A DNA stretch of 64,000 nt from NCBI RefSeq assembly GCF_963675165.1, contig NC_087377.1, positions 7,457,122 through 7,521,121 on the forward strand. Direction: 5' to 3'. Of this stretch, positions 1 to 12,549 are shown piece after piece. The stretch comes from Halichondria panicea. Taxonomy: Eukaryota; Porifera; Demospongiae; Suberitida; Halichondriidae. Position 1 is the stretch's first letter, and each line of letters starts with the position of its first letter. The translations under genes and the position numbers were made by a program. The notes beneath the pieces were generated by a model that saw only the letters and a program-made list of their open reading frames with translations, did no database searches and was not told where the DNA came from.

Positions 1-1678
1 CAACTAGATATTACATGGCAATTCATGCCACAAACAGTTTATTGGCCCTTGTAGTAGATACTGATCTCGGGCCTAAAGGCCCTTGACCACAATCTACTAC
101 CGGGCCAATCAGAGGAGGTACGACACGGTCACATGACCAGCCAAAAGGATTATGAATATCATTAACTTGTGACGAAATCATTCAAGACTGCATGTGTACA
201 TGTACTTTGATAGTGGATTGGTTTGGCGTGTATCTTTCAAGAAATACCGTGACTTGATGTTTCTAAGATCAGGCTGGTTGATTGTTGGGCTTATGCTGAT
301 GTGAAACAGCTTTTCAACCAACCAACACTTAGATTTTGAGCAGGATCATACAGGGGGAAAGGGGGGATATCCCCCCTAGCCCCCCCCCCCCCTTTGAAGT
401 ACTAGTTGTATGACTAAGTGTCCATAGCTGGGTATTGAGTTGAACTTTTTTTTAGCAAAATTGTCTGGTTACTTTTCTCATTTCCCCCTCTACTTCAAAA
501 TCCTGTATGACACCCTGTTGAGATATTATTGTGTTTTAGTTGTAGTTTGAGTGTTTAATAAGTTTCGTGCCTGCATTCAGGAATCACTGCCAACATCTGA
601 GCCTTGATTCTTACAATAAACCTAACTGGTTGATTGTTGGGCTTATGCTGCATGCACACAAAATATAATCAGTATCTAAATTAACACTGAATGCACAAGC
701 AAGGTTACACTATATATATGTAATAGTTATTACATGGCTATGAGTGCCACAAGCTGTTTATTGGCCTGCAGAGGAGGTACAACACTCGGTTAAGCTCACG
801 TGGCTGCAATTTGTTGCTGGCTAGTAGCTAGAATTTTACAAATATAGATTTGTTGTAAGTATCAAGGCTCAGATGTTGGCAGTGATCCTATATCCTGAAT
901 GCAGGCACGGAACTTATTAAACACTCTAAAACAGAACTACACTAAAACAATAATATCTCAAAATCTAAGTGGTGCATGGTTGGTTGAAAAGCTATTTCAC
1001 ATCAGCCATGCACAGAGTGCTTTAACTTATTCCCAGACACCCAGGCTCCACTATATATAATAATGGCTATATAGTCTGTAAAAGGTGTACGTGTCAATGC
1101 ACTATTACTGCTTATATGCTGTATTTACTCACGTATATGCATGCCTCCATGGCAGGTTTGTATATAACATTTTTTTATCTGTACAATGTAAGTCACGTCT
1201 GTGAACTGTATGAAAGTAAATTTTGGGACTTGACACTACAAACTTGGCTATAGAAGTAGTCTGCAAGAATTTAATTAGCTAAAGGTCAATATGGCAAGTG
1301 GTTTCAACATATCTTATTCACAGCCACCTTAACATATTCGAGGCTAAGCTGCTACCACCAACTATAGGATAAGTAAGTTGCCGCCACTTTCGAGGTTAAG
1401 CCGCCACTACCAACTAAACACCGCTGCCTCTACATTTTGGCACTATTCACCCCTCAGACACAGTTGTATGATTGTGTACAATGTTAAAAATGAAAGTTAT
1501 GGTGTCGTATATTATTTTGATCTTTACCAGTCCCTATACACCATAATCATTGTTCATATAGGTGACTGCATTGTAGCTGTACTAGAGTCTATACAGTCAT
1601 ACTATAACTAGACTGTATTTTCTACTAGATCTATATACTAGCTTAATTGGCATGCACACCTAGTACTAGTATACTTTG
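1..1678. repeat. Nested direct and inverted repeats, no gene seen
   Basis: No coding exon is recognisable here. Positions 266-625 (gattgttgggcttatgctg; cctgcattcaggaatcactg) recur in inverted orientation at 840-1010, and the stretch around 10-125 (ttacatggca, tttattggcc, cagaggaggta) recurs directly at 725-785. This is the pattern of old transposon insertions nested in one another. A C-rich run lies near 370-392. Confidence 0.6.
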
Positions 1679-4600
1679 ATAGATGATTACACTAGTTTGA
1701 CATTCCTTCTGCTTGCAATTGCAGGGACATTCACTGTAGCTGTAAAAGGTAAGTTAGCTATGCATGGTCTATAGGCATTATTTTGCTATTCTGCAATTAG
1801 GTCCCAACATCACCTTGTGTTTGTAATGTTACCATAATTATTCAGAGATTGTGGCTGTAATAATAGTACCATAAAAACTCGATTTAAAGCGACACATATG
1901 TTTTGCAAAAGTAAAGTTTTAAAGTACACAAAAAATTATATGGTGCTAATAATTATGAGCGAAATGTCCAAGTGTCGCTTATTTAGAGGGTCGCCTTAAA
2001 TCGAGGTTTTACGGTACCGTATAGCGGGAAATTTTCATGGGGTGCAAAAATTTCCCGTTTTTCAAGGCAACTAAGTTAACGCGAAAATATACTGAGAGAC
2101 TCGATCTCCCACGCACCAATATATTTCACATGCAAAGCTCTTGGTGGGTGCATGCATGGGTTTCCTGGATTGAAACGCGAATATTAGAACCCATGAACAT
2201 TAATTTCTGCTGAGGTCTCTAGGGCCAAAATTATAGCGAAAATTTACACCAGCAAAATTTTCCCGCTATACGACAATGGCTCACAATTTGTGGCCAGTGT
2301 ATTATAGATACGTTACAATACCGTCTTTCTTCTAATTACAGTACCTAAGAAGCGCGCCACCAATTGAGCGGCAATGGAATTATATTTTGCTGGGGCTTAT
2401 ATTATGTAATTATTAAAGCGGCCTAAAATCAATAATCTCTACAAATTATAATTCATACATTTGACTCATTATAGCCTTGTTGCACGGCTACTATCACTCT
2501 ACATTCTAACGTCTAATTACACTAGCACCACTCCAATAAGTATAAGTGCCAAACTAGCTATTTGTGTGTGCCATGCACTGTAAAACCACAATTTTGTCGC
2601 TGCAATTAGAAGAAAAACGATAGATCTAGTTAGATCGTATAATATCAAAATAGATCTATTGTGCCTAAATGGACAACTGAAAGTAACACAGAAATTTGTT
2701 TATAATTATCATTTTACACTTAATAAGAAGACTATATTTACCCCTATCTAAGGTAGTGATTATAATGTACAGTATATAGGCACTTTCTGTCTGCCTAATA
2801 CCTTATAGTCTATAGTGTATATATACTGATCACACAGCCCAACAGTTTACAATTGAGCCTGAGTCAGTGGTACGAGCCGAGGGATTATTGGCAGAGTTTG
2901 AGTGCCTGTCTCCTGGAGCACTAGCTCACCCTTGGTTTGTGAATGGCATTGAGTCTACAAGCCCTAACAGTTCATCTGAAATCAGAGTAGCTGGAGGTAT
3001 TTCAGGTCGTCCCTCAGTGCTGACCATCCCAGCCAGTTTACAGTTCAACAACAGTGTCATGCATTCAGTGTCTCGCAGCTTCAGTGAGTAGTGTAGTGTT
3101 CTCAAGGAATGCAACATTGATAGTTGGTGAGTTGTTATAATTATTTGTAGAGAGTACACCTATAGACACGGTTGCCTTAATTTAATGAGGCCTTTTTTCA
3201 GAGCGTGTATCTATTGAAGTGGTGAATAGTGAAACCCACCTTGCTGTCTCTGTGACGAATAACTTCACTCTGAATAATGTTACCTATCGTGTGGACATCT
3301 CGCTTACTGCTCTGGGCACCAATGAGATGGTTGCACTTCCTCCTCTAAATGGGCGAACAAATCAAGCACAGTTTAATTTCGGATACCCTAACCACACTGT
3401 CTGTGATATATTCACCTTCATTGTGACTCCAATTAGTGAGTCAGGAATGAAAGGAAGAGATCCAGTGAACCTGCAGTCCCTGCATGGGTTTTTCCTACGA
3501 GTATAACAGGTACTGCAGTACATTTTGTATATTGATATTTTGCACTCAGCTCTGTGTTCTTCCACGTACAGGTGATAGCATTGCCCCACTCATCAGCCGG
3601 AATGAAGATGTGTTGATGAAAATTGTGACTTTCATTGATGCGGTAACTGGAACTTCACCATTATAGTATTAATGCTCCATTTTGCAGGTGCCTAACTGCC
3701 GCAACTTCACTCATTACCGAATAGACTCAGCTGCTTTGCCAAGTCCCATCACTGAGATCATACAATACCCACTGACTGTGCTGAGTTTCCCTCTTCCCTC
3801 TGACATAATAACCAATGTCACTGTCACACTTACTGCACTGGGGGGTGGAACTGATATTCCAAAACATAGCAATACGTACGCCATAATAATTATTGGAACA
3901 ATAATTATAATGGCTAATTGTGCATGTTTTATCCTTGTAGGAACAACTGATGTTCAAAATTTGACAGTGAACATTTGCCCTGAAGGAAACTGTATTAGTG
4001 TGAGCATTGTGTATGTTGAAGGTATACCCTCTCTCCCGGAGCTCTTGTCTGTGTGATACGTATCACTGATGGAGAGTTGGATTTTGGTAGCATAAAAGTA
4101 ATTACCATACCTCATAGCAGGAGTGACAATTTCACAATATTAGCTGTTCCCAGTGGAAACTGCAGAGTGATTACGAACGCAATTTTCTGCCGAGAATGCC
4201 CATCTCAATAGCAGCTAACAGCAGGGACATATCTGTTATGGTGTCCTCAGGAGATGGAGGTATTTCTGATCATGTGTATATTATAGTGTCACTTGTCCTA
4301 TTTATTTTGTATATAGGACAACCTCCCAGTTGTGAGGGCGTTTCTGTCACAAAGTTGCCAAATGGAGATGCACAAGTGACTTAATTGTGCTGACTCTGAT
4401 GTCGTTTGTCTTGTTTTGTTTCAGTCTACCATCAACAATCTCGACAGAATTTTAGTTGCTCTCATTGACTCATTTGCAAGTTCAACGACCTTCTTTGTCA
4501 GTGACACCTTTGCTAATGGCCATGTGATAGTCTACTCTTGGAATAGCTCACAATCCATCTTCGACGGGAAGGTATCAATCATTAGGCAACTCAATCCACC

Positions 4601-5192
4601 AACAAGTATAAGCGTATTTGGTAGCTCATTTTCATACTGTTTACTGTGTTGTGTATATACAGGTGCACCTTCTACTTTGTCTCCTACCGATCCCACACCT
4701 GTTACTGGGTCCCAATTTCCATTGCCCGGAGTAATAGCTGGTAAAGCGAATAGTATTAAATGTGTAGCTAAAATACACCTATATAATTTATAATAGGGAT
4801 AACTGTGGTGGTGATTCTGCTATTGCTTGTAGTCATTGTTGTTGGAGCAGGCATTGTAATTTGTATTATAAAAAAAAGAAAAAAGATGCAGAATGAAGGT
4901 AAATAATGTCAATGCACGTTGCTAGATACAAATACATTGACCTTGATAAGCAGTAACTATTCAAGCTCCCGAGTCAGATGGACAAGTGGATTGGTGCTCA
5001 ACGTTTCCAGGAATTGAGCAGCCCAACGAAGCTTATGCTCCAGTACTCAAAAAGAACATTGCTTATGAGCAAATAAATAAACCACGGAGACAGAGGATTG
5101 ATAATTCACAAGCCCCGGCAACAATAGAGGGAGAGTATGAGAGCATTGAGCCAGTTCATGAGTACGAGGATGTGCTCCCGAAAACTAATTAA
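1679..5192 (+). pseudogene. Receptor copy 1 (type 2 Ig/FN3 receptor), broken
   Basis: All ten exons of the family plan can be traced: signal exon to 1748, Ig 2838-3126, FN3-like 3202 to about 3513, 3572-3642, 3688 to about 3880, 3941-4259, 4317-4605, stalk 4663-4740, membrane 4797-4898, tail 4954-5192. The gene is damaged. The signal-exon start is ATA where copy 6 has ATG. The Ig exon has a 4-bp insertion at about 3061-3064, just before the second Ig cysteine, which runs the frame into a stop. The FN3 exon has extra bases at 3447-3488, the exon-5 donor is lost, exon 6 has a 2-bp insertion near 4022, and exon 7 has a 4-bp insertion giving TAA at 4382. The tail itself is open and keeps YAPV, YEQI, YESI and YEDV, but lacks the last YVNV motif. 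The membrane segment (VVVILLLLVVIVVGAGI) followed by a lysine/arginine stop-transfer run is intact. The C-terminal half is closest to copy 4. Confidence 0.85.
1871..2273. mobile_element. Two adjacent MITEs in intron 1 of copy 1
   Basis: The first (1871-2012) has inverted ends reading aaaaactcgatttaaagcg and cgccttaaatcgaggtttt. The second (2015-2273) begins taccgtatagcgggaaatt and ends aattttcccgctatacg. The second belongs to a family repeated many times in this window, often just after the receptor tail exon. Neither encodes protein. Confidence 0.7.
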
Positions 5193-5321
5193 TTTTATAT
5201 CTCAACAGTTTTGACTTTACAAAACTAGATTTAGATGGGCATGGCCCGTCCTCCATTATTAAGTTGCTTTATTCATTATTTTGTGGTCACAATCTTTTGT
5301 AGACAATTGCAAACCATGCAG

Positions 5322-5550
5322 GTACCGTATAGCGGGGAATTTTTGCCGGGGAAAGTTTTTTTGCTATTTTGGCTCCAGAGCCATCAGTAGAAATGTTCAT
5401 AGGATCTAATATTCGCGGTTCATTGCCAGGAGACCACACCCACCAATAAGCTTTGCATGTGAAATACCGGTGCGTGGGAGTTTATCCTAGTTTTAATTTT
5501 CTGCCCTCGAAAAACGAAAACCTTCCACCTCACGAAAATTTCTCGCATAT
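5322..5550. mobile_element. GTATAGCGGGAAATTTT-family MITE
   Basis: Starts ggtaccgtatagcggggaat and closes with the inverted form ending near 5550. The interior shares cacccaccaataagctttgc and gtgcgtgggagtttatcc with the copies at 2015, 11615, 19040, 30669 and 35800. It lies about 130 bp after the stop of copy 1. Confidence 0.65.
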
Positions 5551-6644
5551 GCATGGATAACTAGATAATACACTTATGAATAATTATAGTTCGAACAAAT
5601 TCGTAGATCGAGGCTAGAAGAGTGTATGAGCTTTGACTTCCTATATATACTTAATTCACCATGAGATATAATTATGCATGTACTATTAATACACAATACT
5701 CCAGCACTTTTAAAGCCTCTCGCCATGTTTTTGCTTTCACTCTGGCATTTGCTGAGCAGCTGTCATTTGTTGTGAAGTAACTTTTAAGTGCTGCCTTATA
5801 GGGAAGTGGGAGATGTTCATGCTTATATTTGTACATGTACTTTTGTACATGTACTCAAATAGGAATACATTCACTTTGTTGACACAAGGGTATGAGTACT
5901 AAAAGCTAACATTGTTGTCATACTTGCAATGTTATTGCATTCTAAAGTGTAGTACAGGAATGACCTCATGAGAAGAAGTGCGGCCTTGGATCAAGGCTAT
6001 ACATGTAGTTAATACGCTTCAACTGCATCCCATTGAATGCACTTCACAACAATAAAATCGCAAAACCTGCTGCACACGATCCTTGCCAGAACGCAAATAA
6101 TTAGATTGCAAAAGATCAATTTTTCTGCTGATTTGGCTCATTTGCAAAGGTTTTTTCACCAGCAAACATTTTAGTAATCGGTATAATTAATATGACCACT
6201 GCTTGTCTTTTCATTAGTTGACATAATTATGGCTATTTCTTTGTATCAATTCCTTTTTTAGTAACGGCAATAAAGCTGTTGTGTACGATGTTTGTTTTTA
6301 GTTTGACTAATTTATAGTCGTCCAAACTGAAGATGAATGTTTATACACATTCTCTATTGAGTGCACTTTTTCCATACATGATTGTGATTGTCATAGTAGT
6401 TTCGTAAACTGGTCAGCTAGAATGCATTCTTGTATTTGATGATACTGTCAATGACAACGTGCAATTACTGGACCGGATGTGATACGGGATTAATTGCTGT
6501 ACACTCTCCAGTCACTAATAGTACATCATACGATCATAGTAATAATGGATCAGCATACAGACAATTTTTACAATAATAATTACATTTTATGACATGGGAG
6601 GAGAGTGGGATAACGATAAACGTTCAGTTAACGAGCCGAGTCGT
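5551..6644. other. Intergenic, no gene seen
   Basis: AT-rich spacer without a convincing exon. Parts (for example tttgttgacacaagggtatgag, near 5876) recur at about 12.9 and 19.65 kb, so this is decayed duplicated flank of the receptor units. Confidence 0.5.
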
Positions 6645-7199
6645 CTTGTGATAATAAGATTATTACGCCAGTACAACCAATTTTGGATCTAGAGTGAGAG
6701 AGTCTAATGAGATAATTATTGGTACCATGCTACTCGTGAATGAGGTTGTGAGAAACCCAGTTTAATTTGGCAATTTTACTGACGATCGATTTTTTAAAAG
6801 TGGCACGTTAGAAAGGTTTTTTGCGGATTTAATTTTCGCGAATAGGAGCCGTTTTGCAGCAAGCATATGCGATATTAAATTCATTGGTGTAAGTACATGC
6901 ATGCTCAGCGAAATCACAAACGTTTATACCCTCGAATAACCTGCTATATATACAGTATATACATGACACGAAGATTTTGTGAGTATTACGATGAAAGATT
7001 TAATTCGGCGCGCCTCAGGTGTGGCTACTCTGCCACTTTAATATTGGTGGCTACTTTTAACATTAGTAAAATTTGCCAAATTAAACTAGGTTTCTCACAA
7101 TCTCATTCACGAGTAGCATGGTACCAATAATTATCTCATGCGACTCTCACTCTAGATCCAAAATTGGTTGTACTGACGTAATAATCTTATTATCACAAG
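6645..7199. mobile_element. Non-autonomous DNA transposon with long inverted ends
   Basis: The left end, cttgtgataataagattatt and onwards to about 6773, is repeated in reverse complement at 7074-7199 (ending aataatcttattatcacaag). The inverted repeats are about 125-150 bp with a few mismatches. No transposase is encoded. It abuts the boundary of the block duplicated at 25.57 kb, which begins ctgctctgac. Confidence 0.7.
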
Positions 7200-7200
7200 G

Positions 7201-8409
7201 CTGCTCTGACAAAACTACGCATGATATTTGGTTTCAGTATACGTGAATTAAAGAACATGCATATATACGAGCCTGGAGGGACCTTGCAGACCAATTATAT
7301 AATTATAATAGGCTAACTGCAGTACCAGCAATAATTATCGAGCACTGTGCTGCACAATAATTATACACGACTGCATGTATAGCTCCTTTATCTATTTTAG
7401 CCAGACACCTCAGTGTGTTTTCATAACTATGACAATTCTCCTACTATAACTGCAACAAACAGATCTTCCCTAGAATAATTATATTGCTACACACCTTATG
7501 CAGATATCACTATCCAAACTGTACACTGCACCTGCCGTGATAAGAGTCCTGCAGACACTTTGCCCATGCATGTATGGTGAATGGTAGTAAATTGCTACAC
7601 GGACAAACACATTGCATGAACAATCCAAGAGCGGAGAGGCACAAAAAGTATAGCAATGCAATGTGAGCTAAGAGATAAATAAAAAGATGGCATATGCATC
7701 AAAACAATGCACGTGCATACAATTAAAAACAACTGCCTTGGAAACAACACGCCTTTTTACAAGAACCAGAATATTAATTACGTATAGCAAATAGGTTGTT
7801 CAGTCTGAGTTTCATGCCCGGATGGTGGCACTGTAATGATTTAATCGACAAAATTATGTCACCTCAAGTCAGTTCCATCCGTGAGAAATGAGGAGAGACA
7901 GGTCTGGGATAGGGTACCCCGCCACGCTGGGGTAGATCTAGATCGGCATGCACACAATCTTGAATTGTATCCAAAGATAATACTAGACAGTGCATCTGGG
8001 ATATGATGGAGGGTAATACTTAATAACATTAAAGGGTGAAGAGGTGGCCTTGTTCCTTTAATTTCCTCTGAAATAGTTCTGCAAGACTACGATTGGTAAA
8101 GATCGCACTAGATAGTCACTAGACATCCAATCCTAGAACTCTTATAGATATAAATTATTGGGTTCTGTTGGCTGCATGGCTTTAATATATAAAAGTACTA
8201 AATATATCTACTGTCGTACAGTAAAGGTGAGTGATCTGAAGGGGGGTATGTGGGTGTAGATTGTGTCTAGCTGTTGCCATGCATAGATATGGCTAGATCT
8301 AGTCTAGACTGATCTCAGTATCAGGTATTAAACTAGATCTATGTATTAGAAATCATATCTATCATAAATCATATCTATGATTAAATCTTCCACATAGCTT
8401 CATGCTCTG
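7201..8409 (+). repeat. Duplicated 5' flank of copy 2 (matches 25565-26745)
   Basis: This upstream block is closely repeated before copy 5 (gcatgatatttggtttcag; cagacacctcagtgtgtttt; gtcagttccatccgtgagaa). The likeness continues through the signal exon and into intron 1. It marks copies 2 and 5 as products of one duplication that carried the upstream regulatory region. No other gene is seen here. Confidence 0.75.
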
Positions 8410-11400
8410 ATGGACAAGAGTTTGACATCTTTCACTTTTCTTTTCATGGCAGGGTCATTCATCATAGCTGTAAAAGGTAAGGCTATTGGCAATACACATT
8501 AATTTCAGAATACTGCTGCATACAAACAGAATAATGTTGCCACAAGAATACTATTCTACATGTAGATCGTATATACTGAGTTTCGAGTGCCTTAGTTATA
8601 GTCAATTGCGAACGACATTGCATGTATAAGCCTGAATACTATTGCAAATTGCACGTGAAGCATACTAATTGTATGCTCCTTGCGAGTCAGATCACTGTTT
8701 CCTTTGCAACTGCTATATATAATTATAATTATACGCAGCCAGAGATTGTGACTCATAATCATAGTCCAACATGTGATGCTCCTCTGCATGAGTACCACCA
8801 CTATTGGCACACTTTTGGATCCATTTTCAGTTAGTTACTGCTAGGAGTACCGTCTTATAGTTTTTGTCAGTGTGTGTGAGAGCCTATACTGAATTATTAT
8901 CTCCCCCACCTCAGAATAATTAAAATACATGTAGATCTGCACATATAAATTGTGTGCTGCCAAATTACTGGTGTGCATTGTACTTTTGAATAAACTACTG
9001 AAACACAGTTTACATGACTGTATTATTTTGTCTAATTTAGACAGTGATATCTAATTGACCTGATTTATAATAATGATTTTATAATTATTCTCGATTAAGG
9101 TAACCTATAACAACGTCTGCGTGCTAATACTTTCTTACAGCTCAGTTCACAATACAGCCAGTGTCAGTAGGGAGAGCCGAGGGACTGGAGGCAGTGTTCA
9201 GGTGCCAGTATCAAGCCGAGGGATTTACTAATAATTATATCTGGGCAATAAACAATGTTGTAGTGGGACAAGATACAGAAACTGTTAGAGCTCGTCGACC
9301 TTCATCCCCTGGTGGACCAACTACACTGACAATATTGGCCACTCCACAGCATAACAACTCTATTGTGTATTGTAGTGCTGTTATCATAAATGGCACTGAT
9401 ATTACTTTAGTAGATTCATCCACAGCATCTCTAGTTGTTCATGGTGAGTCAATATCTTGATTGTTTCAGCATAATTTTCTTTATTAGAGACGGTCCTCAC
9501 TCCGTTTGTTGTTGCACCAAATACCCTCACCGTGACGTGGAATGCTCTACCTCTCACTGAGTACTGTGTGGACATCACCAGGACAACTCTAGACTTCACT
9601 GAAACAGTTGTTATCGATTCTCTGTGTGGACTGACTAATGAGTACATCTTCATGTACTCTAATAACAGTGTGTGTGCTAGATTCACTGTGACTCCTACTG
9701 ATGGAGAGATGAGGGGAACAACCAGTGAATTATGTACCGGGTTATTTACGAGAGTAGAAGGTATGTTTATACTATAATAATAGTATTACACTTCTATAAT
9801 ATTATGCAGGTAGTGGAGAACAACATCGTATTCTTGAAACTAAAAGGAATAAATTAGTCAAATTTAGGGCAACTGTAAGTGATTTGATTTTAGTTGTTCG
9901 TTTCGTTGTTAAGAATGCATTTTAGTTTGTTGAGTTCTCTCATAAAATTCTAGGTTCCAAGTTGTACAAAGTTCACTCAGTATCGTGTGGACTCTGACCT
10001 ATTGACTACCTCCATCAACCTTCCAATCACGGACCCTCTTCTGTTTGATGGCACACTCAGTTTCTTCCTCTCCACTGACAAGATGACAGAATACAGTGTC
10101 ACACTGACTGATGAGAATGGAATAGATCTCGTGTTTGAGAACATTCCAATCAGTGAGTTCAATAGTACGTGTTCATTTGCTAATTATTTGATCCCCAGGT
10201 ACTTTTGACGTTCAAGACCTCCTAGTGTCTGAATGTCCTGGTGGTGGTGGTATTTGTGTGAGCATTGTGTATGTTGAAGGTACCCTCTCTTCCGGAGCTC
10301 TCGTCTGTGCAGTACGTAACATTGATGGAGTGTTTGATTTTGCTAACATGAAACTGGTTTCCATCCCTCGGAATTCTATTGAGAATTTCACCATTCCTGT
10401 TTCTAGTGGAGAATACCGAGTGATTGCTTTTGATCTGGAGAGCAACGATTTACCAAACATGCCCATCTCTATGGTAGCACTCAGTCAAGACATTATGAAA
10501 GTGAACGCTAGTGTTGAAGGTACCTGCTCTGTGTGTTATTGCTGTGCTATAATTATAGTCATTTACCGTAGACATTATCAGTCCACCACCAAGAGAGGGC
10601 ATTAGTGCATCCAATTTAACGAATGGAGATGTTAGTGTGACCTGCTCCAACTCTGCCCTGAATTGTCTAGTCTTGTTTCAATCCACCACCATCTTTGACA
10701 GAGTGATTGTCGGTTTCATTAACTCTTCTGAAGCCTCAACTGTCCTCTCTTTGAATGACACCTTTGGTGATGGCTATGTGATGGTGTACTCTTGGAATAG
10801 TTCACAGTCTATCTTTGAAGGGGAGGTATCGCTCATTATACAACTGGATCTACTCACCAGTAAGTGCCTCTGTAGATTATCATGCAGAGCTAACATCATT
10901 CATTGTTTTCTACACCTCCAACGTCTGATCCACAAACAGACCCACCTCCTCCTGATATTGAGTCCCTGCCAACATCAGTTATCACTGGTAGGTTTTAATG
11001 CTGTAAAGTATTATCATAATGATTCTATCCATTCACTGTCACAGCAGCAGCTATAGCTGGTAAGTCAATACCTACAGAGCACTGAATAATGTGTATGAAA
11101 TAGCATATAATTATTATTATTATGATAAACCATCAGTTTGTGAATATTTACCGTTTACTGGGTTAAGCTTTTAGGTTTAGTGATTCTGCTATTGCTTGTG
11201 GTCACCGCTGTTGGAACTGTCGTTGTGATTTTAAGGAAGCGGAGACAAAATGAAGGTACCTAAATCATTCGTTAACTTGTTTTGAACAATTGACATGCAG
11301 TTGAGGTTCCAGAGTCAGATGGAAGAGTGGATTGGTCATCAACATTTACAGGAATTGAGCAGCCCAACGAAGCTTATGCTCCAGTACTCAAGAGGAACAT

Positions 11401-11563
11401 TGCCTATGAGCAAACAAAGAAACCATGGGGACAGAGGATCGATGACTCACAAGCCCCGGCAACAACAGAGGGAGAGTATGAAAGCATTGAGCCAGTTCAT
11501 GAGTACGAGGATGTGTTGCCTCAGGGAAAAGCAAGTCGTGCAAATTATGTTAACGTTAACTGA
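8410..11563 (+). CDS. Receptor copy 2: type 1 Ig/FN3 transmembrane receptor with tyrosine-motif tail
   Basis: Eleven exons join in frame to about 640 aa: 8410-8476, 9141-9443, 9488-9760, 9810-9874, 9954-10152, 10199-10519, 10572-10859, 10940-10987, 11045-11059, 11175-11255, 11301-11563. The start is the ATG opening a typical signal peptide (MDKSLTSFTFLFMAG). Residues about 24-123 form an Ig-like domain with Cys in FRCQYQ, Trp in YIWAIN and Cys in VYCSAV. About 125-214 is FN3-like (TVTWNA, TVTPTDGE). Two or three further beta-rich extracellular modules follow, with several N-glycosylation sequons. The membrane helix is about 529-549, followed by RKRR. The 87-residue tail has Y579 (YAPV), Y589 (YEQT), Y613 (YESI), Y622 (YEDV) and Y636 (YVNV, a YxNx Grb2-type site). 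Exon 8 has lost the acceptor used in copy 5; the acceptor at 10937-10939 given here is a guess that keeps frame. Likely a cell-surface recognition receptor; ligand unknown. Confidence 0.8.
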
Positions 11564-11614
11564 TAGATTTACCCATTTATTTTTATCCCACACATTAATT
11601 TTGTATACTGCATG

Positions 11615-11966
11615 TGTATAGCGGGAAATTTTTCGCGGGTGCACATTTTCACTATTTGGCTCCAGAGCCCTCAGCATAAATGTTCGTGGGTTCTAGTATT
11701 CGCGGTTCAATATGCCAGGAAACCACACTCACCAATAGCTTTGCATGTGAAATACTGGTACGTGCGTGGGAGTTTATACTTTCAATTTTCTAGTATTCGC
11801 GGTTCAATGCCAGGAAACCACACCCACCAATAGCTTTGTATGTGAAATACCGGTACGTGCGTGGGAGTTTATCCCAGTTTAGTTTCAATTTTCGTTTTTC
11901 TTTCTGCTGTCGCATTTTTCCCTTGAGAAATACGAAATTTTGCACATTACGCCGCTGTACAGTATA
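11615..11966. mobile_element. GTATAGCGGGAAATTTT-family MITE with internal duplication
   Basis: Begins tatagcgggaaatttttcgc, 50 bp after the stop of copy 2, and closes with an inverted end near 11966. The segment tagtattcgcggttcaatgc to gtgcgtgggagtttat is present twice in a row (about 11694-11775 and 11791-11870), so the copy is longer than its relatives. Confidence 0.65.
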
Positions 11967-12146
11967 CGATTGTATAATGTACGATTCTATATATCAATTT
12001 GAAATTATACATGTGCATTTACCTGGATTCTTAGAGTGTCGTGGATTATGTATGATATTTACCAGTCCCTATATTTAAAGTCGCCTCTGATTTATAGGTG
12101 AGCTGTACTAAATTTTTTCTACATAGCTTGGCACACCTATGCTTTG

Positions 12147-12202
12147 ATGAGTGATTACACTAGACATTATTTTGTCTTCGGACATTCACCGTAGCTGTGA
12201 AG
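12147..12202 (+). pseudogene. Orphan, decayed signal-peptide exon (type 2)
   Basis: Resembles the signal exon of copy 6 (MDDYTSLTFLL...). It has ATG, GATTACACTAG and gacattcaccgtagctgtgaag followed by a GTACGT donor. Several bases are missing in the middle, so the frame hits a stop. It is not followed by an Ig exon; the next exon belongs to copy 3, which has its own type 1 signal exon. It is a relic of a deleted receptor unit. Confidence 0.65.
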
Positions 12203-12549
12203 GTACGTAGTATGAAGATAGATATGCACTGTCCAGGCAATAATTATTTGCTATCGTTATAATTATGCAATTGGGTCTAGAAAAACATGGTGATACCCTT
12301 GCTGTTTATAAGCTATGTAATGTTAACACAATTATCCGGAGATAGTGGGCCAGTGTAAATAATACCGTTTTTCAATCACAGCGCTTTTAAAGTCACTCCA
12401 ATTGAGCGCCAAGCGAAATTATTTTTTGCTGGCACTTAGGTTCAAGAAAGAAATTATAGTGTGGTCTGAAATCGAGGCTATACGTACAAATGATGACTCA
12501 GGTGGCCTTGTGGAACAGGTACTATTACTCTATTCCATAATTATAAGCG

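Noticed and set aside
2926-3159. Antisense frames opposite receptor exons, including 3362-3589 and 28616-28987
   Set aside because: They are shadows of receptor exons with no splice or start support.
11295-11621. Second open frame through the tail exon, also present in copies 3, 5 and 6 (MSKQRNHGDRGSMTHK-type)
   Set aside because: It follows from near-identity of the tail exons; in the more diverged copy 1 this frame is closed by a stop, so it is not conserved coding.
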